Assembly: GCA_039033695.1 (NCBI GenBank)
Contig: JBCCCC010000010.1
Span: forward strand, 1 to 46,167
Source of the DNA: CALBPI01 sp039033695
GTDB lineage: Bacteria > Pseudomonadota > Gammaproteobacteria > Steroidobacterales > Woeseiaceae
Direction: 5' to 3'
DNA length: 46,167 bases
In this document: positions 18,151-28,500 of the stretch, piece after piece
Layout: each line of letters opens with the position of its first letter
How positions within the stretch are numbered: position 1 is the first letter of the stretch
Program-made: the position numbers and the translations under genes
Notes under the pieces: model-generated
Seen by the model: only the letters and a program-made list of their open reading frames with translations
Database searches by the model: none
What the model was told of the DNA's origin: nothing

Positions 18151-19116
18151 TATGTCCTCGCGTTCGCCGCTATGCACCGCCGACAATGCGTCGCGCAGTT
18201 TGATCGTGTTGGCAAACTCCGAACCGGGATTAACCTCGTAGGCCTTATCTTTATAGATCATCGTGCCAATCGGCGTCAGGCTGGCCGCCGTGCCCGAAAG
18301 GGCTGCGTCTTCTAGCGCAATCGATGCCAGCAGGTCAGGCACAGTGAAGTTCTTCTCTACCACCTCGAACCCGAGGTCTGCGGCAAGGGTTAGCGTCGAC
18401 GCTCTTGTCATACCGTGCAGGAACGTCGAGTCCAGCGGTTTCGTCAAAACGCGATTGTCGCCAATCAACAGAAAATTGGCCGCACCCGTTTCCTGCACGT
18501 CAGACTGCGGACAGAACAGTACTTGATCGACACCGTATTTGGCCTTGGCATCCAGCGTCGGACCAAGCGCGGCCGCATAGTTTCCACCGGTTTTGGTACT
18601 ACCAAGCTGTGTGGTCGAGCGGGCATTCTGATCATCGATCAGGATCTTGAGTGGCTGCAAACCGCCTGCGAAATAATCGCCGACCGGCGATGCCAGCACG
18701 TAGAGCATGGCTTCAGTGCTCGGAGAGGCCGCCGCACCAATATTGGCGAGCGTACCGACCAGCGTTGGTCGCAAATACAACGCGCCGGGAAATGCTGGCA
18801 CCGAGTCGCGGCTGGCAGCGACAATGTCGAGCACCATGTTAACCAGCAAGTCCGTGTCCGGTACCGGCAGTCGCAATGACGCCGCGCTCTTCTGCATACG
18901 GGCGACGTGATCGTGCAATCGGAACACGTGGATAGAGCCATCCGCCCATCGATAGGCCTTGAAGCCCTCAAAACAGGTGCTGGCATAGTGCAGGACATGC
19001 GATGCAGGATGCATGGGGATGGGTGCCAGCGGCTGCAACGCAGCGTCTTGCCATGCACCGTCAACGAATCTTGCGAGCGTAAACTGATCGCAGAACTGGG
19101 TACCGAAAGCCGTCAT
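18124..19116 (-). CDS. ilvE: branched-chain amino-acid aminotransferase
   Basis: A 330-residue fold-type IV PLP enzyme that moves amino groups between leucine, isoleucine or valine and 2-oxoglutarate. Seen are 'HYASTCFEGFKAYRWADGSI' near residue 43, 'GALYLRPTLVGT', the PLP lysine in 'GSTKTGGNYAAAL' (Lys175) and 'LSGTAASLTPIG' near the C-terminus. The length fits the long BCAT type (about 330-360). ATG 19116 gives a normal N-terminus; TTG 19149 is in frame but neither has a strong SD. It lies about 95 bases downstream of coxM on the same strand, so read-through transcription is possible, though no functional link is evident. Confidence 0.93.
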   Translation of the reverse strand: MTAFGTQFCDQFTLARFVDGAWQDAALQPLAPIPMHPASHVLHYASTCFEGFKAYRWADGSIHVFRLHDHVARMQKSAASLRLPVPDTDLLVNMVLDIVAASRDSVPAFPGALYLRPTLVGTLANIGAAASPSTEAMLYVLASPVGDYFAGGLQPLKILIDDQNARSTTQLGSTKTGGNYAAALGPTLDAKAKYGVDQVLFCPQSDVQETGAANFLLIGDNRVLTKPLDSTFLHGMTRASTLTLAADLGFEVVEKNFTVPDLLASIALEDAALSGTAASLTPIGTMIYKDKAYEVNPGSEFANTIKLRDALSAVHSGEREDIHGWLTTVS

Positions 19117-19210
19117 GAGGTTCACGTGCTCTGCTCGCGCAGGGCTCAATTCAAAGGGCGATCAGGATAACCGTGGCGTGTGCTGCGCTCAAGTGCGCAC
19201 ACCGCATTCG

Positions 19211-20014
19211 TCAGTCGCGAGTTTGAATCTGTTCGACCGCGCGCATTGCCATAACCCGTACGAGCTGTCCACGGTACGCGGCGCTCGCATGCAGGTCTTC
19301 ATTGAACTCAGTGCTGTCGATGTCAACGTGCTCGATTGCGACGGGCTCAAAACGACGCTGCAGCGCCCGTTCCAACGCCTCATGACGGAACACGCATGCC
19401 GCGGCGCCGGTCACGGCGACACGCACCTCGCCGCGATCACGTACGACAAAGACGCCTGCCATTGCGTATTTGGATGCTGGGTTGGGAAACTTGGCATAGG
19501 CCGCATCGCGGCACCGCGGGAATGTGACGGCGACCACCAGCTCATCGTCGGCAAGTGCCGTCTCGAACATCCCGGTAAAGAATGCCGCGGCGGGAATCTC
19601 TCGGCGGTCAGTCTTGACCACGGCCTCGAGAGCCAGCAGTGCTGCGGGATAGTCGGCGGCCGGATCATTGTTCGCAATCGACCCGCCAAGCGTACCGCGA
19701 TGGCGCACTTGCGCATGGCCAATGCCGTGCGCCAATGCCGCCAGCGCGGGCAGGTCCCGCTGAATCAAACTGCTTTCGGCAACGCTGGCATGTGTCGTCA
19801 TCGCACCGACGACGATCCGATCCGCGTCCTCGCAAATGCCAATCAGCTCGCGAATGCCGCCAAGATCAACCAGGTCACTTGGCGCTGCCAGCCGTTGCTT
19901 CATCGTCGGAATCAACGTCATACCGCCAGCCAACGCCTTGGCCTCGTGGTTGTCAGCCAGCATGGCGAGCGCCTCATCGATGCGATCGGGTGCGTGGTAG
20001 TCAAATTCGTTCAT
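19211..20014 (-). CDS. coxM: FAD-binding subunit, CO dehydrogenase/xanthine oxidase family (CoxM-like)
   Basis: A 267-residue medium subunit of a molybdenum hydroxylase. FAD-binding signatures are present: 'ALAGGMTLIPTMK' (residues 27-39) and 'HRGTLGGSIANNDPAADYPA' (about 105-124). In complete enzymes this subunit passes electrons from the 2Fe-2S subunit to the acceptor. Its ATG overlaps the coxS stop by 4 bases (ATGA), so the two are coupled. No large molybdopterin subunit is encoded in the cluster, so the substrate is unknown; CO oxidation itself is not supported. Confidence 0.88.
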   Translation of the reverse strand: MNEFDYHAPDRIDEALAMLADNHEAKALAGGMTLIPTMKQRLAAPSDLVDLGGIRELIGICEDADRIVVGAMTTHASVAESSLIQRDLPALAALAHGIGHAQVRHRGTLGGSIANNDPAADYPAALLALEAVVKTDRREIPAAAFFTGMFETALADDELVVAVTFPRCRDAAYAKFPNPASKYAMAGVFVVRDRGEVRVAVTGAAACVFRHEALERALQRRFEPVAIEHVDIDSTEFNEDLHASAAYRGQLVRVMAMRAVEQIQTRD

Positions 20015-20490
20015 GATGTCGCCGAACGCATCTCTGATGCTGCCGCATCCACCGCCTTGATGATGTTCTGGTAGCCGGTGCAACGACAGAGATTGCCGGC
20101 CAGCCACTCGCGGATGTCGCGCTCGTCGGGCGTAGGATTAACGCGCAGCAAGTCTACCGCGCTCATAATCATACCCGGCGTGCAGAAGCCGCATTGTAAT
20201 CCATGGTGCTCGCGGAACGCGGCCTGCATCGGATGCAGCTCGCCGGCGGGCGTAAGCCCCTCAATCGTCGTCACACTGCGACCATGGGCCTGTATAGCGA
20301 ACATCGTGCAACTCTTGACCGACACGCCATCCAGATGCACGACGCACGCGCCGCACTGACTAGTATCGCAGCCGATATGGGTGCCGGTCAGCGACAGATG
20401 CTCGCGCAAAAACTCGCCAAGCAATTGCCGCGGCTCAACTTGCGCGTCGTGCGTGACGCCATTGACCTCAAGACGGATCGGTTTTTTCAT
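20011..20490 (-). CDS. coxS: 2Fe-2S subunit, CO dehydrogenase/xanthine oxidase family (CoxS-like)
   Basis: A 159-residue iron-sulfur subunit. The N-terminal plant-ferredoxin-type cluster uses Cys41, Cys46, Cys49 and Cys61 ('GCDTSQCGACVVHLDG'), and the C-terminal helical-bundle cluster uses Cys100, Cys103, Cys135 and Cys137 ('LQCGFCTPGMIMSA', 'NLCRCTGYQNI'). All eight ligands are intact. The start ATG 20490 is preceded by AGGGG. It should transfer electrons from a molybdenum site to the FAD of CoxM. It sits 22 bases after the coxG stop and overlaps coxM by 4 bases. Confidence 0.93.
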   Translation of the reverse strand: MKKPIRLEVNGVTHDAQVEPRQLLGEFLREHLSLTGTHIGCDTSQCGACVVHLDGVSVKSCTMFAIQAHGRSVTTIEGLTPAGELHPMQAAFREHHGLQCGFCTPGMIMSAVDLLRVNPTPDERDIREWLAGNLCRCTGYQNIIKAVDAAASEMRSATS

Positions 20491-20512
20491 CTCTACCCCT
20501 ACTTTGCCGCAA

Positions 20513-21061
20513 TCAAAATAGCACGACTGCAGCAGCAATCAGAGCGGCCAGAACGGCAATCAGCAGCAACCATTGGCGGCCGCCAACTCTGGCAGGCTGC
20601 TCGCCGGTCGGCTCGGGCACCCCATGTACTGCGTCGGCGAAAGCCCCAAAGAAGTCATCCGCAGTCTTGCGCGTTGCGCCCACGACCATTCGCGAGCCGA
20701 TCTGAGCGAGCTTTCCGCCAACCTTTAAATTAGCGACGTAGTGCAGCTGCGTACCACCCCCGGCCGGCTCTGTCAGAGTGACTTTTGCGCTGCCGCGGCC
20801 AAAGCCGGCAGCACCGGACTTGGCACTCCCGGAGATGGTATAGCTGACTGGCGGTTCGAGATCCGCAAGTGCGATGTCGGTATTGAACCTGGCCTTCACA
20901 GGCCCGACCGCGGCCATGATCTTCGCGGCAAACTGGTTTTCGCCGCTGGTCTCAAGTGATTCGCAGCCGGGGATACAACGACGCAACACGTCAACATCGT
21001 TGAGCATTTGCCAAACGGTCTCGCGACCGGCATCCAGTTGGTAGGTGCCTTCGATATCCAA
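20513..21061 (-). CDS. coxG: CoxG-like SRPBCC protein with C-terminal membrane anchor
   Basis: A 182-residue protein with the SRPBCC (START-like) fold of CO dehydrogenase subunit G: 'GTYQLDAGRETVWQMLNDVD', 'LRRCIPGCESLE', then 'VGGKLAQIGSRMVVGATRKT' and 'ADDFFGAFADAV'. CoxG is thought to recruit molybdenum hydroxylases to the membrane; a hydrophobic C-terminal helix (about residues 163-181) fits that role here. The start is TTG 21061, supported by AGGAG 6 bases upstream and the usual 'DIEGTYQL' N-terminus. First gene of the coxGSM set, divergent from the ABC exporter. Confidence 0.9.
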   Translation of the reverse strand: MDIEGTYQLDAGRETVWQMLNDVDVLRRCIPGCESLETSGENQFAAKIMAAVGPVKARFNTDIALADLEPPVSYTISGSAKSGAAGFGRGSAKVTLTEPAGGGTQLHYVANLKVGGKLAQIGSRMVVGATRKTADDFFGAFADAVHGVPEPTGEQPARVGGRQWLLLIAVLAALIAAAVVLF

Positions 21062-21187
21062 TCAACTCTCCTGTCACCGTGGCGTCCAGTATAACGCCAA
21101 CACCCGTAAACCGTGTCTCGTAAAACGGGTCCCAACTGATAGGCGATGCCATGACAACGTCCACAAGAACACTGCTACACTTCGCGG

Positions 21188-22972
21188 GTGAGCAGCGCCC
21201 CCGCCAATTCGTTCGATGCGCTTCGCAGACTTCTGCGCTACGCCAGCGGTTTTCGCCCACGAATTCTGTTGGCTGGTTTTTGCTCCGTGATGAACAAGCT
21301 GTTCGACGTGATGCCGGAAATCCTGATCGGCGTCGCCATCGATGTGGTCGTACGCCAACAAGACTCTTTCGTCGCCGCGATAGGCATTACCGACCCGAAG
21401 CACCAGATGCTGCTGCTGGCGTTGCTCACACTGGCCATCTGGATTGGCGAATCCATCTTCGAATACCTGTTGCTGGTCCTGTGGAGAAACCTCGCACAGG
21501 ACTTGCAGCACAAGATGCGGATAGATGCGTACTCACATACACAGCAATTGGATTTGTCGTGGTTCGAGAACATGCGCGCCGGCAGCATCGTTGCGATCAT
21601 CAACGATGATGTTAATCAGCTCGAGCGCTTCCTGGACAACGGCGCCAACAACCTCATTCAGGTTGCCACGACGCTGCTCGCCGTTGGCGGCGTGTTTTTC
21701 GCCGTGTCTCCGTCCATCGCACTGATCGCGTTCACACCGATCCCGGTCATTGTCATCGGCGCATTCTACTTCCAGCGTCGCGCGCAGCCGCTTTACGCAG
21801 ACGTGCGCGAGCGCGTCGGCCAACTCGGCAGCCGCTTGTCGGCGAACCTTGGCGCTATCATGACGATCAAGAGTTTCGCCACCGAAGACGAAGAGGTAAG
21901 CCGCGTCAGCGAGCAGAGTCAGCAGTATGTTGACGCCAATCGCAGGGCTATTGCGGTCAGTTCGGCCTTTATACCGATCATTCGCATGGCTATCCTGGCC
22001 GGGTTTGTCGCCACATTCCTTATCGGCGGCTACAAGGTCCTCAACGGCACACTCAACGTCGGCGCCTACGGTGTCTTGGTCTTTCTCACGCAGCGTCTGC
22101 TGTGGCCGCTGACCGACCTTGCCAACACCGTCGACTTATACGAGCGAGCCATGGCTTCCACTCGACGAATCCTTGATCTCATCGAAGTGCCGGTCGAGAT
22201 ACGTGATGAACCCAATGCAGTCGCGCTGCAATCCCCGCGCGGCGCTATTCGATTTGATGCAGTGAGCTTTGCCTATCGGGCTGATGTGCCAGTGCTTCAC
22301 GACATCAACCTCGATATCCCGGCGGGTAAAACCGTCGCGCTGGTCGGCCAAACAGGCTCGGGCAAGAGCACAATCGTTAAGCTGCTGCTGAGGTTTTATT
22401 CGCCACAACAGGGCCAGATTGTGTTCGATGGTCAACCCATTGCGTCACTCACGCTAGATAGTCTGCGTCGTCAGATTGGTCTTGTGAGTCAGGATGTATT
22501 TCTGTTCCATGGCAGCGTGCGCGAGAACATTGCCTACGGGCGGCCCGACGCCAGTGATGTCGAGGTACTCGCTGCCGCAGAAGCCGCCGAGGCCATTGAG
22601 TTCATCAACAAGCTGCCCGAGGGGTTGGACACCATCGTCGGCGAGCAAGGGCAAAAGCTGTCCGGTGGACAGCGCCAACGATTGTCGATTGCGCGCGCGT
22701 TGCTAAAGGACCCGCCGGTACTCATCCTGGATGAGGCGACCTCCGCCGTCGATAACGAGACTGAGGCAGCCATCCAACGCTCGCTGGCACGGATATCTGC
22801 AACGCGCACGACGATCATCATCGCACATCGACTATCGACCATCGTTGATGCTGATCAAATCCTTGTGTTGGAGAACGGGCGGATTGTCGAGCGCGGTGCG
22901 CATGAGGAACTGGCGGCCGGTGATGGTATCTACGCACACCTATGGCGCGTTCAGACTGGCATCAAAGTCTAG
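21188..22972 (+). CDS. ABC exporter, fused TMD-NBD half transporter
   Basis: A 594-residue type IV ABC exporter: a six-helix membrane domain (about residues 20-320) followed by an ATPase domain with Walker A 'GQTGSGKST' (387-395), Q-loop 'GLVSQDVFLF', signature 'LSGGQ' (491-495), Walker B 'VLILDEAT' with catalytic Glu516, and H-loop 'IIIAHRLS'. It should work as a homodimer (MsbA-like), exporting lipids, peptides or drugs; the substrate cannot be told. The start is GTG 21188 with no strong SD. Only two bases separate its stop from the convergent TPR gene, so there is no room for a terminator. Confidence 0.93.
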   Translation: MSSAPANSFDALRRLLRYASGFRPRILLAGFCSVMNKLFDVMPEILIGVAIDVVVRQQDSFVAAIGITDPKHQMLLLALLTLAIWIGESIFEYLLLVLWRNLAQDLQHKMRIDAYSHTQQLDLSWFENMRAGSIVAIINDDVNQLERFLDNGANNLIQVATTLLAVGGVFFAVSPSIALIAFTPIPVIVIGAFYFQRRAQPLYADVRERVGQLGSRLSANLGAIMTIKSFATEDEEVSRVSEQSQQYVDANRRAIAVSSAFIPIIRMAILAGFVATFLIGGYKVLNGTLNVGAYGVLVFLTQRLLWPLTDLANTVDLYERAMASTRRILDLIEVPVEIRDEPNAVALQSPRGAIRFDAVSFAYRADVPVLHDINLDIPAGKTVALVGQTGSGKSTIVKLLLRFYSPQQGQIVFDGQPIASLTLDSLRRQIGLVSQDVFLFHGSVRENIAYGRPDASDVEVLAAAEAAEAIEFINKLPEGLDTIVGEQGQKLSGGQRQRLSIARALLKDPPVLILDEATSAVDNETEAAIQRSLARISATRTTIIIAHRLSTIVDADQILVLENGRIVERGAHEELAAGDGIYAHLWRVQTGIKV

Positions 22973-22974
22973 AG

Positions 22975-25341
22975 TCAAGCGCCTGAGGCAATCGCTGAAT
23001 CGACTTCGCGCAGCTCTTCCAGGAATTTGTAGTTCTCATCCGCATCGCGCCAGATATCACCGGCGGTTTGTGCAGCCGAACGGGCAGCATCGAAATCACC
23101 GACATCGACGTACGCCTGCGCCAATCGTAAGTGAGCAACCGCCAGGCCAGGGAAACGGCTGACGACGTCAAGTAATCCTTCGATCGCCGCCCGCGGCTCA
23201 CCTATCCTGCGCAGCAAATCGTACATGTTGGCACGTATGCCCAGTGTTTCCGCAGCAGCAAGCACATTCAGGAGTGACTCTTCTGTCGACTGCAAGGCCA
23301 ATTGAATATTGGTCATGGCCAGCTCACGATCACCGCTAAACACGGCGCCTTGCGCGCGCGATGTGTAGCGAATCACATCCAGACTGGCGTTGGACTGATT
23401 GGCAAGGAATCTCTCGGCACGGTCCAGCGCTACAGCATAGCCTTCTTTGTCCTTAGCCAAGCTATGCACCGATAAATCGTACGAATAGAGAAAATCATTC
23501 CAGGGTGGCTGCATGGTCGAGCGCAGCTCGTCCATGCTCGCAATATGACTTGCATAGTCCGTGTCGTAGAACGCTTGCATCATGATTCGAGGCGCATTCC
23601 ATTGAATCGCATACAGCAGTGGTTGCATTAGTTGCTGGGCAATCTCGTCGTAGCGATCCAGTGTCGCAACGACCTCAGAATACTGACCGACAAACCCATA
23701 CAACTGCACTTGCGATGACGCTACCTGCAACTGCTGCTGGCCGGTAAGACCATTGCGGCTGGCCAGCGACTCGAGCCTGTCTTCCGCATCGGCGAAATCG
23801 CCGCGACGCATCAGCATGCTGACCATGCCCAATTGCGGCTCGATCGAGCGACTATCGAGATAACTGGCCTGCTGATACGCATCGAACGCACCATTCAGAT
23901 CACCGGATGCCGCTTTCGCTTGTGCCAGCACGTTCGCCGCCCTGACACTGTCGGGGAACAACCCGGCGTATTGTTCCGCAAAGCTCTCGGCTGCCGCAAA
24001 ATTACCGCGCTGTAATTCAATGTTTGCGGACTGCAGGAGCGTCTCGTTGGCAGCGGGATTGATTTCGCGCACCTGTTCCAGTGACCGCAGCGCCTCATTC
24101 AGATCCTGGCTGGAGACTTCATTAAGTCGCGCCAACTGTTTGAATGCCGATTCGTTGTTTGGCTCGACTTCCGTCCACTTGCGCGCGATGTTAATGGCCT
24201 CCGGGTAGTTAAACTCGACTGCCTGTCGATTCATGCGTAATAGGAACCCCGAACCCCTGGACAGACGGAAATCGTACTTGAGTGCTTCATCCATCATTGC
24301 GATGGCCTGGTCATTGCGCCCTTGCAAGTACATGCGAGTGCCCATCCACGCCAGCGCCTCGGCAAACTGCGGGTCCTGCTCGATCGCTTGCTCTGACAGG
24401 CTGATCGCGGTCGCGATATCGTTGTCAATATTCGACGCGATCAGAGCTTCGACATAATGACGCGCAGCAGCGACAGAGCCGGTAAATGACTCATCCAGCG
24501 GCAAGTCCGTCAACACGGGGCGATCGTCAAACCCGTCCAGGAGTGCCTGCTGGATCTTGGCAGAAACCTGATCGGTGGCATCAAAAACACTTTGTTCGGT
24601 AAACGGAATCGCGTCTTCAAGCAACTTCGACCCGCTACTCGATTCATGTAATGCATACTTTAGTAGCAATCCCTCGCCCGAGTCCGCGTCACTGACCTCG
24701 CCGCGCAGAAAATAGCGATATTGCGCGCCGCGTGCTGTGTCCAGTTGGATGGACTGCGGCTCATTAACCGCGCGCTCAAACCCTGACTGACGCAACCGCT
24801 CAACGATCGAGCCAAAAGGCGTGCGGACCACGAAACCCACGCTGGCCCGCTCCATGTCCTCGCCAAGCATGAATGGTATGCCATAGGCCAACCAATCAGG
24901 CGCGTCGCTGGTGTTGTTCCGGAAGAAAAAAGCCAGCAAGCGCTGTGAGTTACCCCGGCGTGCCGCCGCAGGCGCCGGTTCAGGCGGGGCGACCGCGGCA
25001 ACTGTCGGGTCGGCGACTGGTGCGGGCCCTGGTGCACGGGCGGGCATCAAGAAAACGGCAACCACCGCAAGCACGACATTGATCGGCACGAAGATTCGTT
25101 CTGCGCGGGTCGATTGGTCCTTGCCAGGCGCACCATGCGTCCAGGCGATTAGCGCAACAGACGGCAGCAGCACCGCAAGAAACACGAACAGGTAAGCCGT
25201 AAGATGTAGTGGCAACGTGAACTGGTCTTTAATCCAGTCACCAATCTCAATAGAAAGCCACACACCCGCAATATACAAGCCAAGGTATTGGGGGACCCGT
25301 CGATGTATTAGCTCTGCAAAGAAACCGCGCTCGTCGCTCAT
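22975..25341 (-). CDS. membrane-anchored TPR protein
   Basis: A 788-residue protein. The N-terminus 'GFFAELIHRRVPQYLGLYIA' and three hydrophobic segments (about 18-34, 47-67, 84-100) resemble the membrane module seen in gammaproteobacterial TPR and adenylate-cyclase-like proteins ('FFAELKRRNV' type). An Ala/Pro linker follows (about 101-140), then a region resembling TolB/FlgO-type domains ('RLLAFFFRNNTSDAPDWLAY', 'RYFLRGEV'), then many tetratricopeptide repeats from about residue 305 to the end. It probably scaffolds protein complexes at the membrane; no enzymatic motif is seen. ATG 25341 has a weak GGAAA SD. Confidence 0.75.
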   Translation of the reverse strand: MSDERGFFAELIHRRVPQYLGLYIAGVWLSIEIGDWIKDQFTLPLHLTAYLFVFLAVLLPSVALIAWTHGAPGKDQSTRAERIFVPINVVLAVVAVFLMPARAPGPAPVADPTVAAVAPPEPAPAAARRGNSQRLLAFFFRNNTSDAPDWLAYGIPFMLGEDMERASVGFVVRTPFGSIVERLRQSGFERAVNEPQSIQLDTARGAQYRYFLRGEVSDADSGEGLLLKYALHESSSGSKLLEDAIPFTEQSVFDATDQVSAKIQQALLDGFDDRPVLTDLPLDESFTGSVAAARHYVEALIASNIDNDIATAISLSEQAIEQDPQFAEALAWMGTRMYLQGRNDQAIAMMDEALKYDFRLSRGSGFLLRMNRQAVEFNYPEAINIARKWTEVEPNNESAFKQLARLNEVSSQDLNEALRSLEQVREINPAANETLLQSANIELQRGNFAAAESFAEQYAGLFPDSVRAANVLAQAKAASGDLNGAFDAYQQASYLDSRSIEPQLGMVSMLMRRGDFADAEDRLESLASRNGLTGQQQLQVASSQVQLYGFVGQYSEVVATLDRYDEIAQQLMQPLLYAIQWNAPRIMMQAFYDTDYASHIASMDELRSTMQPPWNDFLYSYDLSVHSLAKDKEGYAVALDRAERFLANQSNASLDVIRYTSRAQGAVFSGDRELAMTNIQLALQSTEESLLNVLAAAETLGIRANMYDLLRRIGEPRAAIEGLLDVVSRFPGLAVAHLRLAQAYVDVGDFDAARSAAQTAGDIWRDADENYKFLEELREVDSAIASGA

Positions 25342-25417
25342 AGATTTTCCGTCATCAGGTCGGCGGGGACACCGCGAAACGCGACCCAAGATACCAACAA
25401 TTGATGACTAAAATACG

Positions 25418-25462
25418 TGCGCCGGTTAACAACGACAAGCTTTATCGTTGTTAACCGGCGCA
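25418..25462. terminator. 18-bp perfect hairpin between nuclease and TPR genes
   Basis: Left arm 25418-25435 and right arm 25445-25462 are exact reverse complements (right arm 'tcgttgttaaccggcgca'), with a 9-base loop 'caagcttta'. It lies 42 bases beyond the stop of the minus-strand nuclease gene and 77 bases before the TPR start. Read on the minus strand it is followed by 'cgtatttta', a short T-rich tail, so a Rho-independent terminator of the nuclease gene is the simplest reading. Confidence 0.65.
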
Positions 25463-25503
25463 TGTGGGTTGTCTCAACCGAAACTAATCGGCGTCATGGG
25501 GCG

Positions 25504-28500
25504 TCAGGGTTTGCGACTGACCTCGATCAGATCCGACAACACCGTCCAGACCCAGATCAGGACCGGGCTGCAACCGAATTTCCGCTGGCCGGCACCGGCG
25601 TCGAATATGTCGATGATCTGTTCACATGAGCAACCTGCCGTATCCGTGGTCGTGACATCGCCACGCAAGAACCAGTTGCGTCGATTACCACCGACGTCGA
25701 AAACCAAGTCGCCATCGACCAGCGCGTAGCGGCTCGATCCGAGACGGCGCGTCGGCACTGACTCGGGGATCTGCGTTGCCGGGCACAAGTCTCGATTATC
25801 GCTGACGCCATCGCCATCCTTGTCCGTTGTGAGGTAGACAACGAAGCCATCATGATCCGATGAGCGCAAGGGCGTCGTCGCATCCTCGATCAATTCAAGT
25901 GCGGCGTCGGCATTGCCTCGGCCATACATGATGCCGCGCAACGACTCCTGGACGTTCTGACTGATCAGCGCATGATCAAGCGTCTGCGCCGAGCCGCGGA
26001 AAATGAATGAATAACGTTCTTCCTCGGCAATCGAATCCGTCAGGTTGATCAGGTTCGGATCCACAAGATCATCGCCGCTCAGCAGATTCTCCGTCGGGTC
26101 AACATCACCAGATATCTGGCCGATCACGTCCACGAATCCATCGGAGAATTCGAACGCATTGAAGTCCCCGACGACCAGTAGTCGCGCATCCGGCTTGTCG
26201 GTCTGAAGCTGCTGTACCGCAGCTGCCAAAGACTGCGCCTGCGCAAGACGCTTGGCGCGCACGCGGTCGCCGCTGCTGCCGGTTGAGTCGATACCACCGA
26301 GCGAACGATTATGTACTGCGATCACGGCAACGCTGAAATCAGCATCATCAGCCGTGTAGCGCGCTTCCAGGAGCAGCGGGGGACGGTCGTTTAATAGTGA
26401 CCCGTCTAGCGGCAGAATGTCCTCGGCACCAATTTGCGTGACGGTGTCGACAGCAATGGTCTCGCGTACCATGAACCCGACATCGATCGTGCCGACGTCA
26501 TTACCTTCGATCAGCACGGAGCTATAGACGGCGCCCGGACGCAGCGTCTCGATCACATCGGCCAGATCGTCAAGCACATCAAGCTTCTCTACTTCTTGAA
26601 CGGCAAGGACATCCGGCGCGTCGAGCACGTTGACGACATAGTCGGCCAGTTTGCTCAGGCGAACGTTGTACTCGTCAGTGCTGACCACAGCGTCGTTGCG
26701 TTCGCGACCTTGGGAGGTCAGATCGGACGGGTCGTCGACATCATCGAACAGGCGGAACATGTTCAGGCTGCCAATCGTGAACTCACCCATATCGCGCTCA
26801 CGCACGGCAACGGGTAGCGGCGCCGCGTCGACGGTCAACTGGGTCGGCCAAAGCTCGTAGCCGCCAAACTCGAAACCAATCACGCCTTCAGCCGAGAACG
26901 TCGAACCGGCCGGGATGATCTGGTTTTCGAGCCCGAGCTTATCCGGGTCGAGCTCAAAGATCTCCGGGTTGCCATCCCAGACCGGAATCGTGCCGCCAAG
27001 GCCAGGCGCTTCAACACCCGGCTCACGAAATGCACGCGCTGCTTTAGTCACGATGAACACTTCGGCAATCGGATCGGAGCCGAACGACTGGTTCGGTGCG
27101 GTCACCGTGCCAACGGGCACCGAGACGAGCATACTCTCGAAACACTCAAACTCGATCGCGCAACTGGGCGCACCCGCCAATGGCGATGGCGTTGCCTCGT
27201 CAAGCACGATCGGCGCTGGCAACGCCGCGCCACTGCCGACCACTGCAATCTCAGCGCCGCCTTCGAATTGCGTCAAGCCGAAGAACTCAACAATGCTGCC
27301 GGCAACATCGACTAGATCGCCAACCTGCACTGACGGTGCTTGATCGGTAAAGACAAATATGCCGTCGGACGTATCGGCATTGCCGTCGCTGCGGCTCGCC
27401 GGTGTCTGCATGAAGAAGCCATTCGGTGCCAGTGCCGTCACGACATTGGCGCTGGTTTCAACGCTCTGCCCGAGCAAGGGCGATGCATCGCCATCACCCT
27501 GAATTTCGAAAATTTCTGCAGCGACCACGGGGTCCACAACATCCTCGAAGTTCCGGAGCACAATCAGATTCTGAAACGCAAACGCCTCCGAACCGCCGTC
27601 AGTTTGCAACGTCAGCGTCACCGTCAGTGTGCTGCCCTCGCCCTCGATCGCTGTCGTGAACGGGGCCAGGACATTGGTCAGGACGGCGCCATCGACAGTC
27701 ATCGGATCGTTAAGTGTGAAGGCGCCGCCACCGGCAAGCACATAAGTGTTGTCGATCGCATCATTGACAACGCCGCTAAACGCCGTCTGTGTCGCACCAC
27801 CGTCCACGGCATAGCTCCACGTGAACGTATCGTTCGTCTCAAAATCACCCATTGCTGCCATGTCGATCGACAAGCCCAGCTGCGTCGCGCCGGTCACATC
27901 GAAAGTCCATGTCGCCGAGACCGGACCGTCGTTGTCCGCATTTTGCGTATCGGTGGCAGCGAAGAATTCTTCGATGTTGAGGTCGTCAATGATGCCCAGA
28001 GAGTCGGACGGGAACGTCAGTAGACTGTCGTCCAGCACCGAGAACGGAATCGTCGGTGAAAAGTTGCGCTGGTATTTCTGAAAGCCGTCAGCCGCGCTGG
28101 CGAACGCATTCGCAAACGGGTTATCGAAACTGATCAGACCCTGGCTTGCGGAATCCACCATGTCGAATGCGACGGCATCGAGCGTAACCGCCCCCGCTTC
28201 GATACGCAGATTCTGGAATGCCAACGCTTCAGACCCGCCATCGGTGCTGGCTGTGAACGTGATGGTCAGCTCGTCGCCGCTACCTTCGAGACCGGCCGCA
28301 AAGGTTTGCAAGACGTTAGTTAATGCCACACCGTCTATCGTCATGGGATCGTCCAGTGACACCATGGTGCCGCTGGCAAGCACATAGTCGACGCTGCCTG
28401 CCTCGTCCACGACGATGCTAATGGCATCGCTTGCTGCACCGCCATCAAAGCTGTAACTAAAGGTGAACGTATCGGACGTCTCGAAATCACCCATCGCGCC

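Noticed and set aside
19211..20490. Functional carbon monoxide dehydrogenase
   Set aside because: No large subunit with the AYXCSFR-type active-site loop is encoded here, so CO oxidation cannot be claimed from CoxS/CoxM alone.
25418..25462. Integron attC-like site
   Set aside because: The hairpin contains GTTAAC, but lacks paired RYYYAAC/GTTRRRY core boxes and extrahelical bases, and no integrase or gene cassette array is present.
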